Shown here piece after piece: positions 1 through 6,646 of a stretch of DNA of 25,963 nucleotides. The stretch's first letter is position 1. The number at the start of each line of letters is the position of its first letter. The DNA is taken from positions 1-25,963 of the forward strand of contig CAZFST010000043.1 in assembly GCA_964522015.1 (NCBI GenBank). The letters are read 5' to 3'. The translations under genes were made by a program, and so were the position numbers. Origin of the DNA: QQWI01 sp964522015 (GTDB lineage: Bacteria; Bacillota; Clostridia; Peptostreptococcales; Acidaminobacteraceae). The notes under the pieces were generated by a model. The model saw only the letters and a list, made by a program, of their open reading frames with translations, had not been told where the DNA came from and did not search any database.

Positions 1-53
1 CAATTTTCGGGGCTTGATATTACATTTTAGGCATTATAAGTCCTAAAGTCAGG

Positions 54-897
54 AATCATAACACAAGTAAAAGCGGAGGATTTATGGGCATTTTTGATAA
101 GCTGTTTGGGAATAAAAAGAATGGCAATGACAGTGGTGGTAGTAGCAGCGGGTCTGAAGTAGCAATTTCCTTTGAAAAGACTGAAGCCATGCGCAGAGCC
201 TATTGGAATGAAGTTGGATCAGTTGACCAAGATGTTCTAACGTTTTTGCTAGATCCGGCAATGACCGGTGGCCCAAGCTGGCCTGGGCAAAAGCAAGCCT
301 ATATGCGCATTCAAACCACAAATCATAGGGGTAACCCATCTGTTATTTTGGCAACAGAGGGTCTTTCAGATAGTTTCAACAAAGAGGGGAACAAGGATTT
401 AGGCCATGCCCTTGAGTTGTATGTTGAATCGGAGGATGCTGAACTGGTCTCGTCGGTTTTGTCTGATGTAAAAGGCACATGGCAATTTGAAATGCTGTAT
501 CAAACCGGTCTTAATGCAGCACACACAGGTGCCTTTAGGGGTCAATACGACCAGTACGGCACATTTTCATTTGAAGCGTATGACGTCAGTGTGCCTGAAT
601 GGTTCATCAATAGCGAAGGTCGTGTGGGCTTATTGATTGGCATGCCTAGGCCAAATACACCTAATTATGCAGTCTATGAAGCTACGGATTTTGGTGTTGC
701 TATGCTGGCTGTGACGCTCATAACCGTTTCTGAACTGGAATACATTGTGAAGCATGGTGGCAAGGGGCGTCAAGAAGTGATTAAGCGGCTACAGGCCAGC
801 GGGAATCATCATTTGTCGGACATGCAAAGGGCTAGTGTTATTTAACGGTTTCATTATCACATGAATAAAGCGGTAGGGTGCACTCAGTCACTCTGCC
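54..897 (+). repeat. Long direct repeat, copy 1 (SUFU-like immunity unit)
   Basis: This segment and 2950-3798 are copies of one unit. The similarity starts about 30 bases before the start codon, with a shared ribosome-site context of ACAAGTAAA then GCGGAGGATTT. It runs through the whole gene and ends in the terminator hairpin. The encoded proteins differ at about 15 residues plus a two-residue insertion in the Gly/Ser linker, about 94 % identity by eye. The copies are in the same orientation and enclose the toxin cassette. Confidence 0.9.
84..845 (+). CDS. SUFU-like immunity protein, paralog 1
   Basis: This 253-residue soluble protein is probably a suppressor-of-fused (SUFU) domain immunity protein, which would neutralise a polymorphic toxin in the cytoplasm. 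It opens with MGIFDKLFGNKK and a Gly/Ser linker (residues 17-25). The SUFU-like body has a PSWPGQ segment, an ATEGLSDSF strand-turn region, a GHALELYVESED strand and a C-terminus ending RASVI, which resembles the R-x-S-V end of bacterial SUFU proteins. The ATG is preceded by GCGGAGG with good spacing. A near-identical copy lies at 2980-3747, and a nuclease toxin fragment lies between them. The family assignment is from motif memory only; its partner toxin is not certain and may be encoded upstream of the window. Confidence 0.6.
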   Translation: MGIFDKLFGNKKNGNDSGGSSSGSEVAISFEKTEAMRRAYWNEVGSVDQDVLTFLLDPAMTGGPSWPGQKQAYMRIQTTNHRGNPSVILATEGLSDSFNKEGNKDLGHALELYVESEDAELVSSVLSDVKGTWQFEMLYQTGLNAAHTGAFRGQYDQYGTFSFEAYDVSVPEWFINSEGRVGLLIGMPRPNTPNYAVYEATDFGVAMLAVTLITVSELEYIVKHGGKGRQEVIKRLQASGNHHLSDMQRASVI

Positions 898-908
898 TTT
901 TTATTTTT
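872..908 (+). terminator. Intrinsic terminator after SUFU-like gene 1
   Basis: GGTAGGGTG (872-880) pairs with CACTCTGCC (889-897) over nine pairs, two of them G-U, with an eight-base loop. A broken T-tract follows (TTTTTATTTTT). Confidence 0.7.
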
Positions 909-1040
909 GGTCTTTAATCACCGTTTATTAAAGTCATTGAAGCTTTTCTCATATTAACTCTGAAAGAAGTCTCGTCATGCCCATGATCCATGTGATTGAT
1001 GGTATTATCTTTTAGTGAGATTCAATTTAGCGAATAAAAT

Positions 1041-2480
1041 ATGTGCTTCTTTAAGAACGTTGGCTTTCTAGTTTTCGAGAAAATCATGCCGTTTTTATGT
1101 AATGTTATGAATAAGTTCAATGGCTATAAAGCAATTGAAAGTATTGAAATTGGTGACTTAGTCTATTCAAAGAATGTTGAAACTGGTAAAATTGAGATTA
1201 AGCGTGTCTATAATGTCTTTAGAGGCATAAAGCAAGATATCTACAGTATACACGTTGGTAATCAAGTTATTGAGGCAACAAAAGAGCATCCATTTTGGAT
1301 TGTGGGTCAAGGTTGGGTGATCTCAAGTAAACTTGTTGCAGGGCAAGTGATGCTGACTTCAGAGGGTCAAAAGATTGTCATTGACAGTATTTTTATTACT
1401 GAAACAGGCGGCACACCAATCTTCAATATCTCAGTCGAAGACAATCATAATTATTTTGTAACGACACAAGATATTCTGACCCATAATAAGGATTGTAAGT
1501 TTGATACGAAAGCTCTAGAAAAGCTCTACAATGAGCACGGCGAACTCATTCCAATGGAGCTTGATGATTTAGTGAATCAGCTTGAGCGTGGTGATTTTGA
1601 CGAAGAAGCCGTTGCTAAACTCGTCAGTAATTTAACTGAGAAAAATCAAGGCGCAGGAGATGCTTTAAACGATGAACTTGCAGCAATTATCAAAGCCAAC
1701 AAGGTCATTGATGATGCAGAAGAGAATGCAACTGTTGGTTCTCAATTTTTTAAAAAAGGGAGGTCAAAATTATTAAGGGCAAATGCAACTTATAAAACTC
1801 CTGGTACAGATCATCTTTATGCAACTAACGCAAATGGCGCCATTGAGAGTGTTCAGGCAACGTTAACGCGAAATCTAGACGCTACACGCAGCTCTTATCA
1901 ACAGAGCAAGATTGTGCGTTTATTTGGTAGAAAAGGTGAAGACCATGGTGGGCACTTAATTGCCAGCATGTTTGGAGGCTCTAAAAACATTGACAACTTA
2001 GTGCCAATGCACAAAGACCTAAATGGCACTAATGGCGCGTTTTACAAAATGGAGCAACATTTAAAAGCGCACATTGAAGCGGGTGCTGAAGTCAAGATTA
2101 AGATTAAGGTAGAATGCCCAGACAAAATTAATATGCCGAACATGTCGCAAGTTGAATTGAATCGGCCGAAGTCTTTTATTGTAAAATATGAGATCGATGG
2201 AAAAACAGAAAAGTTTAAATTCACGAATGATGGACCCAATGCTTTTGAGTCTATGATACCCGTTAAGCCAAAGACACCTAATGTAGTACCGCCAACCCCT
2301 AGTAATCCAATTTCCGTTCCAACAAATCCTATTATTAAACCACACAATCCAATAACGGTGCCCGATGACCCTACAAAAGGGAAACTCAGTTATAATCCAA
2401 TTGACAATGGGGGTACTAAGTTTGGACCCAAAAACCCCATCACTATTCAACCCGTTAAGCCAGTAGTAGAGCAATTTTAA
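1041..2480 (+). CDS. Orphan polymorphic toxin cassette: Hint domain plus DNA/RNA nonspecific endonuclease
   Basis: This looks like the C-terminal part of a secreted polymorphic toxin without its delivery region. Residues about 28-150 form a Hint (pretoxin self-cleavage) domain: GYKAIESIEIGDLVYS, the TKEHPFW block at 80-86 and the terminal THN-K at 147-150. Residues about 250-398 match the Endonuclea_NS_2 nuclease family: DHGGHLIA at 301-308 (His305 the likely catalytic base), FGGSKNIDNLVPM at 311-323, Asn328 and a YKMEQ helix. A proline-rich tail with repeated NPI motifs follows (405-479). The usual Hint start, Cys-Phe-x-x-Gly-Thr, is missing; Met16 sits where the nucleophile Cys should be. 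No ribosome site precedes 1041, so the start is uncertain (other ATGs at 1086 and 1107). YezG-like immunity follows after 12 bases. It is best read as a silent cassette awaiting recombination with a full-length toxin gene. Confidence 0.75.
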   Translation: MCFFKNVGFLVFEKIMPFLCNVMNKFNGYKAIESIEIGDLVYSKNVETGKIEIKRVYNVFRGIKQDIYSIHVGNQVIEATKEHPFWIVGQGWVISSKLVAGQVMLTSEGQKIVIDSIFITETGGTPIFNISVEDNHNYFVTTQDILTHNKDCKFDTKALEKLYNEHGELIPMELDDLVNQLERGDFDEEAVAKLVSNLTEKNQGAGDALNDELAAIIKANKVIDDAEENATVGSQFFKKGRSKLLRANATYKTPGTDHLYATNANGAIESVQATLTRNLDATRSSYQQSKIVRLFGRKGEDHGGHLIASMFGGSKNIDNLVPMHKDLNGTNGAFYKMEQHLKAHIEAGAEVKIKIKVECPDKINMPNMSQVELNRPKSFIVKYEIDGKTEKFKFTNDGPNAFESMIPVKPKTPNVVPPTPSNPISVPTNPIIKPHNPITVPDDPTKGKLSYNPIDNGGTKFGPKNPITIQPVKPVVEQF

Positions 2481-2492
2481 GGAGATGATAAA

Positions 2493-2897
2493 ATGACAGT
2501 TTTTGAAGAGTGTTTGAAAAACATTGCAGAAGCATATTTGACAAGTATGCCGGAAAAATTAGAAAAGATGTTAACGCGAATTGAGTTTTGGGGAACTAGT
2601 ATTAGGAGCTATGGGTATATTAAGCTAGCTGATGAATCAGCCTATAGACACCACGCTCATATAACTAGAGATTTTGGCATTTCCGATAAAGAATATGATA
2701 AAGTTGATGATGTAGTCTATCATCAACTCAAAATTTATCGTGCTGCTTGTATTGAAGAAGGCTTAGAATCATGGGATGGTGTTACCATCATGTTGGCACC
2801 TAATGGTGAGATCAAGTGCGACTTTGATTGCTTTGATCAAGTGTCAACAGAGCTTGGATCTAGTCGTGATGCCTGGGAAGCAAAGTACCTCGTTTAA
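2493..2897 (+). CDS. YezG/DUF600-like immunity protein
   Basis: This acidic 134-residue protein probably inhibits the nuclease encoded just upstream. It resembles the DUF600 family, whose member YezG of Bacillus subtilis neutralises the Endonuclea_NS_2-type toxin domain of YeeF. The supporting pattern is an N-terminal helix (FEECLKNIAEAYL), a central helical part, and the C-terminal SWDGVTIMLAPNGEIKCDFD strand region, which matches the W-x-x-[VL]-x-[IF]-x-L...G-x-[FI]-x-x-[DE] ending of that family. The ATG follows GGAGATGAT, and the gene starts 12 bases after the toxin stop, so they would be co-transcribed. No signal peptide is present, as expected for a cytoplasmic antidote. Family assignment is by pattern; the context supports it strongly. 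Confidence 0.65.
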   Translation: MTVFEECLKNIAEAYLTSMPEKLEKMLTRIEFWGTSIRSYGYIKLADESAYRHHAHITRDFGISDKEYDKVDDVVYHQLKIYRAACIEEGLESWDGVTIMLAPNGEIKCDFDCFDQVSTELGSSRDAWEAKYLV

Positions 2898-2913
2898 TTA
2901 AATCGTTAATAAA

Positions 2914-2940
2914 ACAAGGGGTTTGCGCCCCTTGTCTATT
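2914..2940 (+). terminator. Hairpin after the toxin-immunity pair
   Basis: ACAAGGGG (2914-2921) pairs perfectly with CCCCTTGT (2928-2935) around a six-base loop. The following CTATTA is a poor T-tract, so termination may be partial. Confidence 0.5.
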
Positions 2941-2949
2941 ACTTACATC

Positions 2950-3798
2950 AATCGTAATACAAGTAAATGCGGAGGATTTATGGGCATATTCGATAAATTA
3001 TTTGGGAATAAAAAGAATGGCAATGACAGTGGTGGTGATGGTAGTGGTAGCGGGTCTGAAGTAGCAATTTCCTTTGAAAACACTGAAGCCATGCGCAGAG
3101 CCTATTGGAATGAAATTGGATTAGTTGACCAAGATGTTCTAACGTTTTTGCTAGATCCGGCAATGACCGGTGGCCCAAGCTGGCCTGGGCAAAAGCAAGC
3201 CTATATGCGCATTCAAACCACAAATCATAGGGGTAACCCATCTGCTATTTTGGCAACAGAGGGTCTTTCAGATAGTTTCAACAACGAGGGGAACATGGAT
3301 TTAGGCCATGCCTTGGAGTTGTATGTAGAATCGGAGGATGCTGAACTGGTCTCGTCGGTTTTGTCAGATGTAAAAGGCACATGGCAGTTTGAAATGCTGT
3401 ATCAAACCGGTCTCAATGCAGCGCACACAGGTGCCTTTAGGGGTCAATACGAACAGTACGGTACATTTTCATTTGAAGCGTATGATGTCAGTGTGCCTGA
3501 ATCCTTCATCAGCAGTGAAGGTCGTGTGGGTTTATTGATTGGCATGCCTAGGCCAAATACGCCTAATTATGCAATCTATGAAGGTACGGACTACGGCGTT
3601 GCCATGCTGGCTGTGACGCTCATAACCGTGGCTGAACTGGAATACATTGTGAAGCATGGTGGCAAGGGGCGTCAAGAAGTGATTAAGCGGCTACAGGCCA
3701 GCGGGAATCATCATTTGTCGGATGTAAATAGGGCCAGTGTAATTTAGGTTCATTCTCAAAATAATAAAGCGGTAGGGTAGACACGGAGTCACTATGCC
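2950..3798 (+). repeat. Long direct repeat, copy 2 (SUFU-like immunity unit)
   Basis: This is the second copy of the unit at 54-897. It starts at the shared AATC-TAA-ACAAGTAAA leader and ends in a decayed version of the terminator stem. GGTAGGGT is kept, but the 3' arm reads CACTATGCC and the T-tract is gone. Confidence 0.9.
2980..3747 (+). CDS. SUFU-like immunity protein, paralog 2
   Basis: This 255-residue protein is the paralog of the product of 84-845 and has the same likely role: a cytoplasmic SUFU-domain inhibitor of a secreted toxin. The ATG at 2980 is chosen over an in-frame TTG at 2923. It has the same GCGGAGGATTT ribosome site as copy 1, and the extra upstream codons would run through the preceding terminator hairpin. 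Changes from copy 1 include Trp-to-Ser and Asn-to-Ser in the VPE-FI-SEG segment, Phe-to-Tyr in TD[FY]GVAM and a longer Gly/Ser/Asp linker. Most of the protein is identical, including the PSWPGQ and ATEGLSDSF motifs. The changes could alter toxin specificity, but the sequence does not show this. Confidence 0.6.
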   Translation: MGIFDKLFGNKKNGNDSGGDGSGSGSEVAISFENTEAMRRAYWNEIGLVDQDVLTFLLDPAMTGGPSWPGQKQAYMRIQTTNHRGNPSAILATEGLSDSFNNEGNMDLGHALELYVESEDAELVSSVLSDVKGTWQFEMLYQTGLNAAHTGAFRGQYEQYGTFSFEAYDVSVPESFISSEGRVGLLIGMPRPNTPNYAIYEGTDYGVAMLAVTLITVAELEYIVKHGGKGRQEVIKRLQASGNHHLSDVNRASVI

Positions 3799-3879
3799 AC
3801 TTAGTCATTAGTTTAGAAGGCCCCACGAGTGCACTTGACCGCATGGGTCACCGGGTTGATTTTGGAGGATGGTTCAAAA

Positions 3880-4668
3880 ATGGGAAAAGCATTTTTAAAG
3901 GAGTTACCACGAATTTATAGTTCATTCACGCAATATCTTGATGAGGATATTGCTAAAATAAGGATGGATGGGTTACCTATAGGTGTCGGCTATTTTTTCG
4001 TCAGTCGTGCACTTCGCTTAAGAACACTGGCAATTTGTGAATATCTTATTAACCAAAATATCGGATTGATGAAGATAAAGATGTACAACGCAGCACTATG
4101 TGGCTTAAGGTCGATTGAATGGTTTGACGAAAAAAAAGATGAGCTTAATGTGTCAAATTCCTTGTCGCTAAGCACTTCTAGATACTTAGAATTTGCACTG
4201 ATTTCAGAGAATATCGAACTCATTAAGGAGGTAGCTAAAAAGTTAGGTGGACGTGGGGCGCTAGACTCCAAAGATATTGGCAATGAAGCCCTTTATAGTG
4301 GTTATGCACTTAAATACATTGTTATGAATGATTACTCAAAAGCGCTAGAATACATTGAAAAGTTACATGCAATGAAGAAACTAGCTAAGTACAACTTAAA
4401 TGAAGGCAATGCGTTATTGGGAATTATAAATGGTGATAGCGAACAAGTGAACACGGCTCTCGTCATTATGTTAGCTGAGCATAAAAAGTTTAGATCATAT
4501 TCAAATACTGAGGAAGAATTTATATGCATCAGAGTGCTTGCATTCTCAAAACTCGCAATCAGTAAAGGAATTTTGATAACAATCGATGAAGATTTAGCAC
4601 CAAGAGAAATAATTAATCCTACAGAAGGCCTTGACTATGAGTTGATTGAGTTTTTGAAGTATCAGTAA
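3880..4668 (+). CDS. Helical repeat protein, possible Imm49-like immunity protein
   Basis: The product is a 262-residue soluble, mostly helical protein with no signal peptide. The start at 3880 is preferred because TTGGAGGAT lies 11 bases upstream; an upstream in-frame ATG at 3829 has no ribosome site. The middle carries Leu/Ala/Tyr-spaced helices resembling tetratricopeptide-type pairs, for example RALRLRTLAICEYLIN, YNAALCGLRSIEWF and NDYSKALEYIEKL. The R-x-R-x-x-x-x-CEYL segment and the length recall Imm49-type immunity proteins, but I cannot confirm this. It follows the second SUFU gene in a toxin-immunity island and could be co-transcribed with it, since that gene's terminator is decayed. 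Function is inferred from position only. Confidence 0.5.
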   Translation: MGKAFLKELPRIYSSFTQYLDEDIAKIRMDGLPIGVGYFFVSRALRLRTLAICEYLINQNIGLMKIKMYNAALCGLRSIEWFDEKKDELNVSNSLSLSTSRYLEFALISENIELIKEVAKKLGGRGALDSKDIGNEALYSGYALKYIVMNDYSKALEYIEKLHAMKKLAKYNLNEGNALLGIINGDSEQVNTALVIMLAEHKKFRSYSNTEEEFICIRVLAFSKLAISKGILITIDEDLAPREIINPTEGLDYELIEFLKYQ

Positions 4669-4730
4669 AAGCGATCTCAATCACTTGATTTCAAACACTT
4701 AAGGTAACTTATCCATTAAAGGAGTTTCAA

Positions 4731-5351
4731 ATGAAATATGTACTCATTGTGCTGTTAGGCTTTGTAATTTTTGGTGCTGCTAAAATTTTTAAGCGTCCCC
4801 AGGCAACAGAAGAAAAATGGACCTGTAATCAATCACAACTGGAAGCTTTGTTAGCACAACTACTAACAACTTCAACAGGGCGAGCTTTTGCTGATATTCT
4901 AGGATTTATCAATGATCCCAAAGTGTTTTTTAATGATAATCCAGAAATATTTGAGGACTATTTCTTAACCGAAAGTGAACTCAAAGATTCAATGGATTTA
5001 ATTCTGATTATCCTTAAACACCATATGATATTTGAAAACAATTTAGAGATGATTGACTGGAAAGAGTTGAACGAAGAAACTTTTGAGAAGGTTAATTCAC
5101 TAATGAGGTCTAAATCATTGAACGAGATTAGTATTAGTGAAGGGTGGGGTGACTTAGAACCCTCTGAGTTCTTAAATTTGTGTGGAGAATTGGTGAGAAA
5201 TGATAGTTGCTACACTCTCCTAGAATTAGGCCGTGGAACAGACGCACTTGAATTTTTTTTGGTGCCAACGGAACGGGTTGATCAAATTCTTAACTTAAGC
5301 AAATCGTTAGACTTTAGCATCTCAATTCTTGAAAATCAGCCAATTATATGA
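4731..5351 (+). CDS. Membrane-anchored acidic protein of unknown function
   Basis: I do not recognise this 206-residue protein with confidence. One hydrophobic segment (about residues 3-20) is followed by Lys/Arg residues, which suggests an N-terminal membrane anchor. The rest is acidic and helical (DPKVFFNDNPEIFEDYF, SLMRSKSLNEI). It ends in a mixed alpha/beta part with ISEGWGDLEPSEFLNL, a single YTLLELGRGTDALEFFLVP strand pair and a final helix. The pattern of a W-G-D-x-E-P helix followed by a strand ending FFLVP faintly recalls small bacterial DUF families such as DUF6630 (weak). The ATG at 4731 follows AAAGGAG. It closes the toxin-immunity island, so an immunity role is possible but not shown. 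Confidence 0.5.
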   Translation: MKYVLIVLLGFVIFGAAKIFKRPQATEEKWTCNQSQLEALLAQLLTTSTGRAFADILGFINDPKVFFNDNPEIFEDYFLTESELKDSMDLILIILKHHMIFENNLEMIDWKELNEETFEKVNSLMRSKSLNEISISEGWGDLEPSEFLNLCGELVRNDSCYTLLELGRGTDALEFFLVPTERVDQILNLSKSLDFSISILENQPII

Positions 5352-5354
5352 TAG

Positions 5355-5363
5355 TGGTATAAT
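5355..5363 (+). promoter_or_regulatory. Extended -10 promoter for the lipoprotein gene
   Basis: TGGTATAAT is a perfect extended -10 element 37 bases before the start codon. There is no good -35 at 17 bases (TTGAAA is 23 bases away). It overlaps the end of the preceding gene. Confidence 0.55.
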
Positions 5364-5400
5364 TGGGAGTGACTATGGTGAGTTTACAAGGAGGCATAAA

Positions 5401-6183
5401 ATGATGAGGAGATTTAAGGTTATAGTCAGTGCTGTTATCATCTTGGGGTTGGTACTGCTTGGTGTTGGGTGCAATGGCGAGGATGTCACGAAAAGTAAGA
5501 CGGCAGCGCCTGCGGTTGAAGTCAAAGTTTTATCCGGTTATCCCATGGACTTTATGCCCTTATTTAATGTTTTGCAGGTGAATAGCAATGCTTATGCTGT
5601 AAGAGAAGATGTGAACTTTGTGATTGGCAAGGATATCTATACCATTGAATTTCAGTCTTCTTCAGCACCGGAGGAAATCTCAAAGTATTACAAAGGATTG
5701 ATGGATTCAGTTGATGCCGCTGCAAGCTTTAGTGAGTTAGAGTTTGAAGGGTTAATCGGTGAACAGCGCCTAAGTGTTAATATATCAGACCAGACCTATG
5801 AAAATGCGCCGGGATATGAAGTCACCCTTACTTTTGGGGTGCCTAAAGAAGACTACGCGGAAACCAATCACTATTTCAGTGATTACCCTAAAGATATGGT
5901 CAAAGAGTTTGGTTATGCCTCGAGCAAAGAAAATACCTATCTTGAGAACTATCTTGACAAACAAGTGGATTTTGGGACCTTCTATATCACTGAAGAAGCA
6001 CCAGATAAGGTACTGAATTTTTACAGGGAAAACTACAGCACTGCCACAGATTTTAGCGAAACAAAAGAGGATTATATCACCAGATTCAAATGGACTGACG
6101 GGGACTTTCAGTGCGCCGTTACCTATTCGGATTCGGAAGGGACAGATACAATCAGCCTACACTTGACCAAACCCTTAAAGTAA
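5401..6183 (+). CDS. Lipoprotein with duplicated domain, function unknown
   Basis: This is a 260-residue predicted lipoprotein. The start at 5401 is set by the AAGGAGG seven bases upstream and by the signal peptide that begins there; an upstream in-frame extension overlaps the previous gene and its promoter. The signal peptide is MMRR followed by a hydrophobic core and the lipobox LGVGC, so Cys24 would be lipidated and the protein held on the outer face of the membrane. The mature part seems to contain the same fold twice: a strand, then APEEISKYYKGLM and strands ending in VTLTFGVP, and later APDKVLNFYRENY and strands ending in DTISLHLTKP. No catalytic motif is visible. An 11-base tandem repeat straddles the stop codon. 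Confidence 0.8.
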   Translation: MMRRFKVIVSAVIILGLVLLGVGCNGEDVTKSKTAAPAVEVKVLSGYPMDFMPLFNVLQVNSNAYAVREDVNFVIGKDIYTIEFQSSSAPEEISKYYKGLMDSVDAAASFSELEFEGLIGEQRLSVNISDQTYENAPGYEVTLTFGVPKEDYAETNHYFSDYPKDMVKEFGYASSKENTYLENYLDKQVDFGTFYITEEAPDKVLNFYRENYSTATDFSETKEDYITRFKWTDGDFQCAVTYSDSEGTDTISLHLTKPLK

Positions 6184-6209
6184 AGTCAAAGTAAAGTGAA
6201 AGTAAAGGG
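6177..6209 (+). repeat. Three 11-base tandem repeats over the stop codon
   Basis: The units AAAGTAAAGTC (6177-6187), AAAGTAAAGTG (6188-6198) and AAAGTAAAGGG (6199-6209) lie head to tail. The TAA stop of the lipoprotein gene is inside the first unit. Confidence 0.9.
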
Positions 6210-6247
6210 TGGGATTTTCAAAATCCCGCAATTGTCCAAAAACACTC

Positions 6248-6281
6248 AAACAGCAAGGCTATAAAGCTTGCTGTTTTTTTT
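6248..6281 (+). terminator. Intrinsic terminator after the lipoprotein gene
   Basis: AAACAGCAAG (6248-6257) pairs perfectly with CTTGCTGTTT (6267-6276), and a T-tract follows directly. A smaller hairpin, GGGATTTT-C-AAAATCCC, lies just before it at 6211-6227. Confidence 0.9.
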
Positions 6282-6290
6282 ATGCCTTCG

Positions 6291-6327
6291 TGGTATAATT
6301 AATTATCGTAACCCCCACCGGGGGATA
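6291..6327 (+). promoter_or_regulatory. Promoter and CsoR-family operator of the metal efflux operon
   Basis: An extended -10 element, TGGTATAAT, lies at 6291-6299. Ten bases downstream, over the expected transcript start, is TAACCCCCACCGGGGGATA (6309-6327). This is a 19-base near-perfect palindrome of two C/G5 tracts with a 3-base centre and AT-rich flanks, like the G/C-tract operators of CsoR, RcnR and InrS. The AAGGAGG ribosome site follows directly, so a bound repressor would block transcription of the gene that encodes it. Confidence 0.75.
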
Positions 6328-6340
6328 AGGAGGTTTATTT

Positions 6341-6643
6341 ATGAGTGAGCATAGCCATCCGCAAAGCAAGCAAGTCATCAATCGACTATCCCGGGCCATT
6401 GGTCATCTAGAGTCTGTTAAACGTATGGCGGAGGAAGGGAGAGATTGCAGCGAACTTTTAGTACAAATCTCAGCTGTGATTGCTGCCCTAAACGGGGTTA
6501 GTAAGGTGGTATTGGAAGACCATCTGAATCACTGTGTGGTGGAAGCCGCCAAAGATGGGGATAAAAAAGTCATTAGCGATCTGATTGACGCCATCAATCA
6601 ATATATTGGCATTACCATTAAAAAGGACGAGGGGATACACTAA
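6341..6643 (+). CDS. CsoR/RcnR/InrS-family metal-sensing repressor
   Basis: This 100-residue protein is an all-helical DNA-binding repressor of the CsoR family (DUF156), which leaves its operator when it binds metal. The fold is shown by RLSRAIGHLESVKRM (15-29), DCSELLVQISAV (35-46) and LEDHLNHCV (58-66). Cys36, His61 and Cys65 match the family's X, Y and Z ligands. His4 lies 32 residues before Cys36, the same spacing as W-site His3-Cys35 in RcnR and His21-Cys53 in InrS. The resulting H-C-H-C set is that of the nickel sensor InrS, whereas copper CsoR lacks the N-terminal His; His6 is an alternative. The gene stands three bases before the permease gene and behind a G/C-tract operator, which supports autoregulation. 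Nickel or cobalt is the inferred inducer. Confidence 0.88.
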   Translation: MSEHSHPQSKQVINRLSRAIGHLESVKRMAEEGRDCSELLVQISAVIAALNGVSKVVLEDHLNHCVVEAAKDGDKKVISDLIDAINQYIGITIKKDEGIH

Positions 6644-6646
6644 TCA

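Noticed and set aside
2923..2979. Longer start (TTG at 2923) for the second SUFU-like gene
   Set aside because: It begins inside a terminator hairpin and has no ribosome site. The ATG at 2980 matches the start of the paralog, including its GCGGAGG leader.
3829..3879. Upstream ATG for the helical protein at 3880
   Set aside because: No ribosome site precedes it, while GGAGG lies at proper spacing before 3880.
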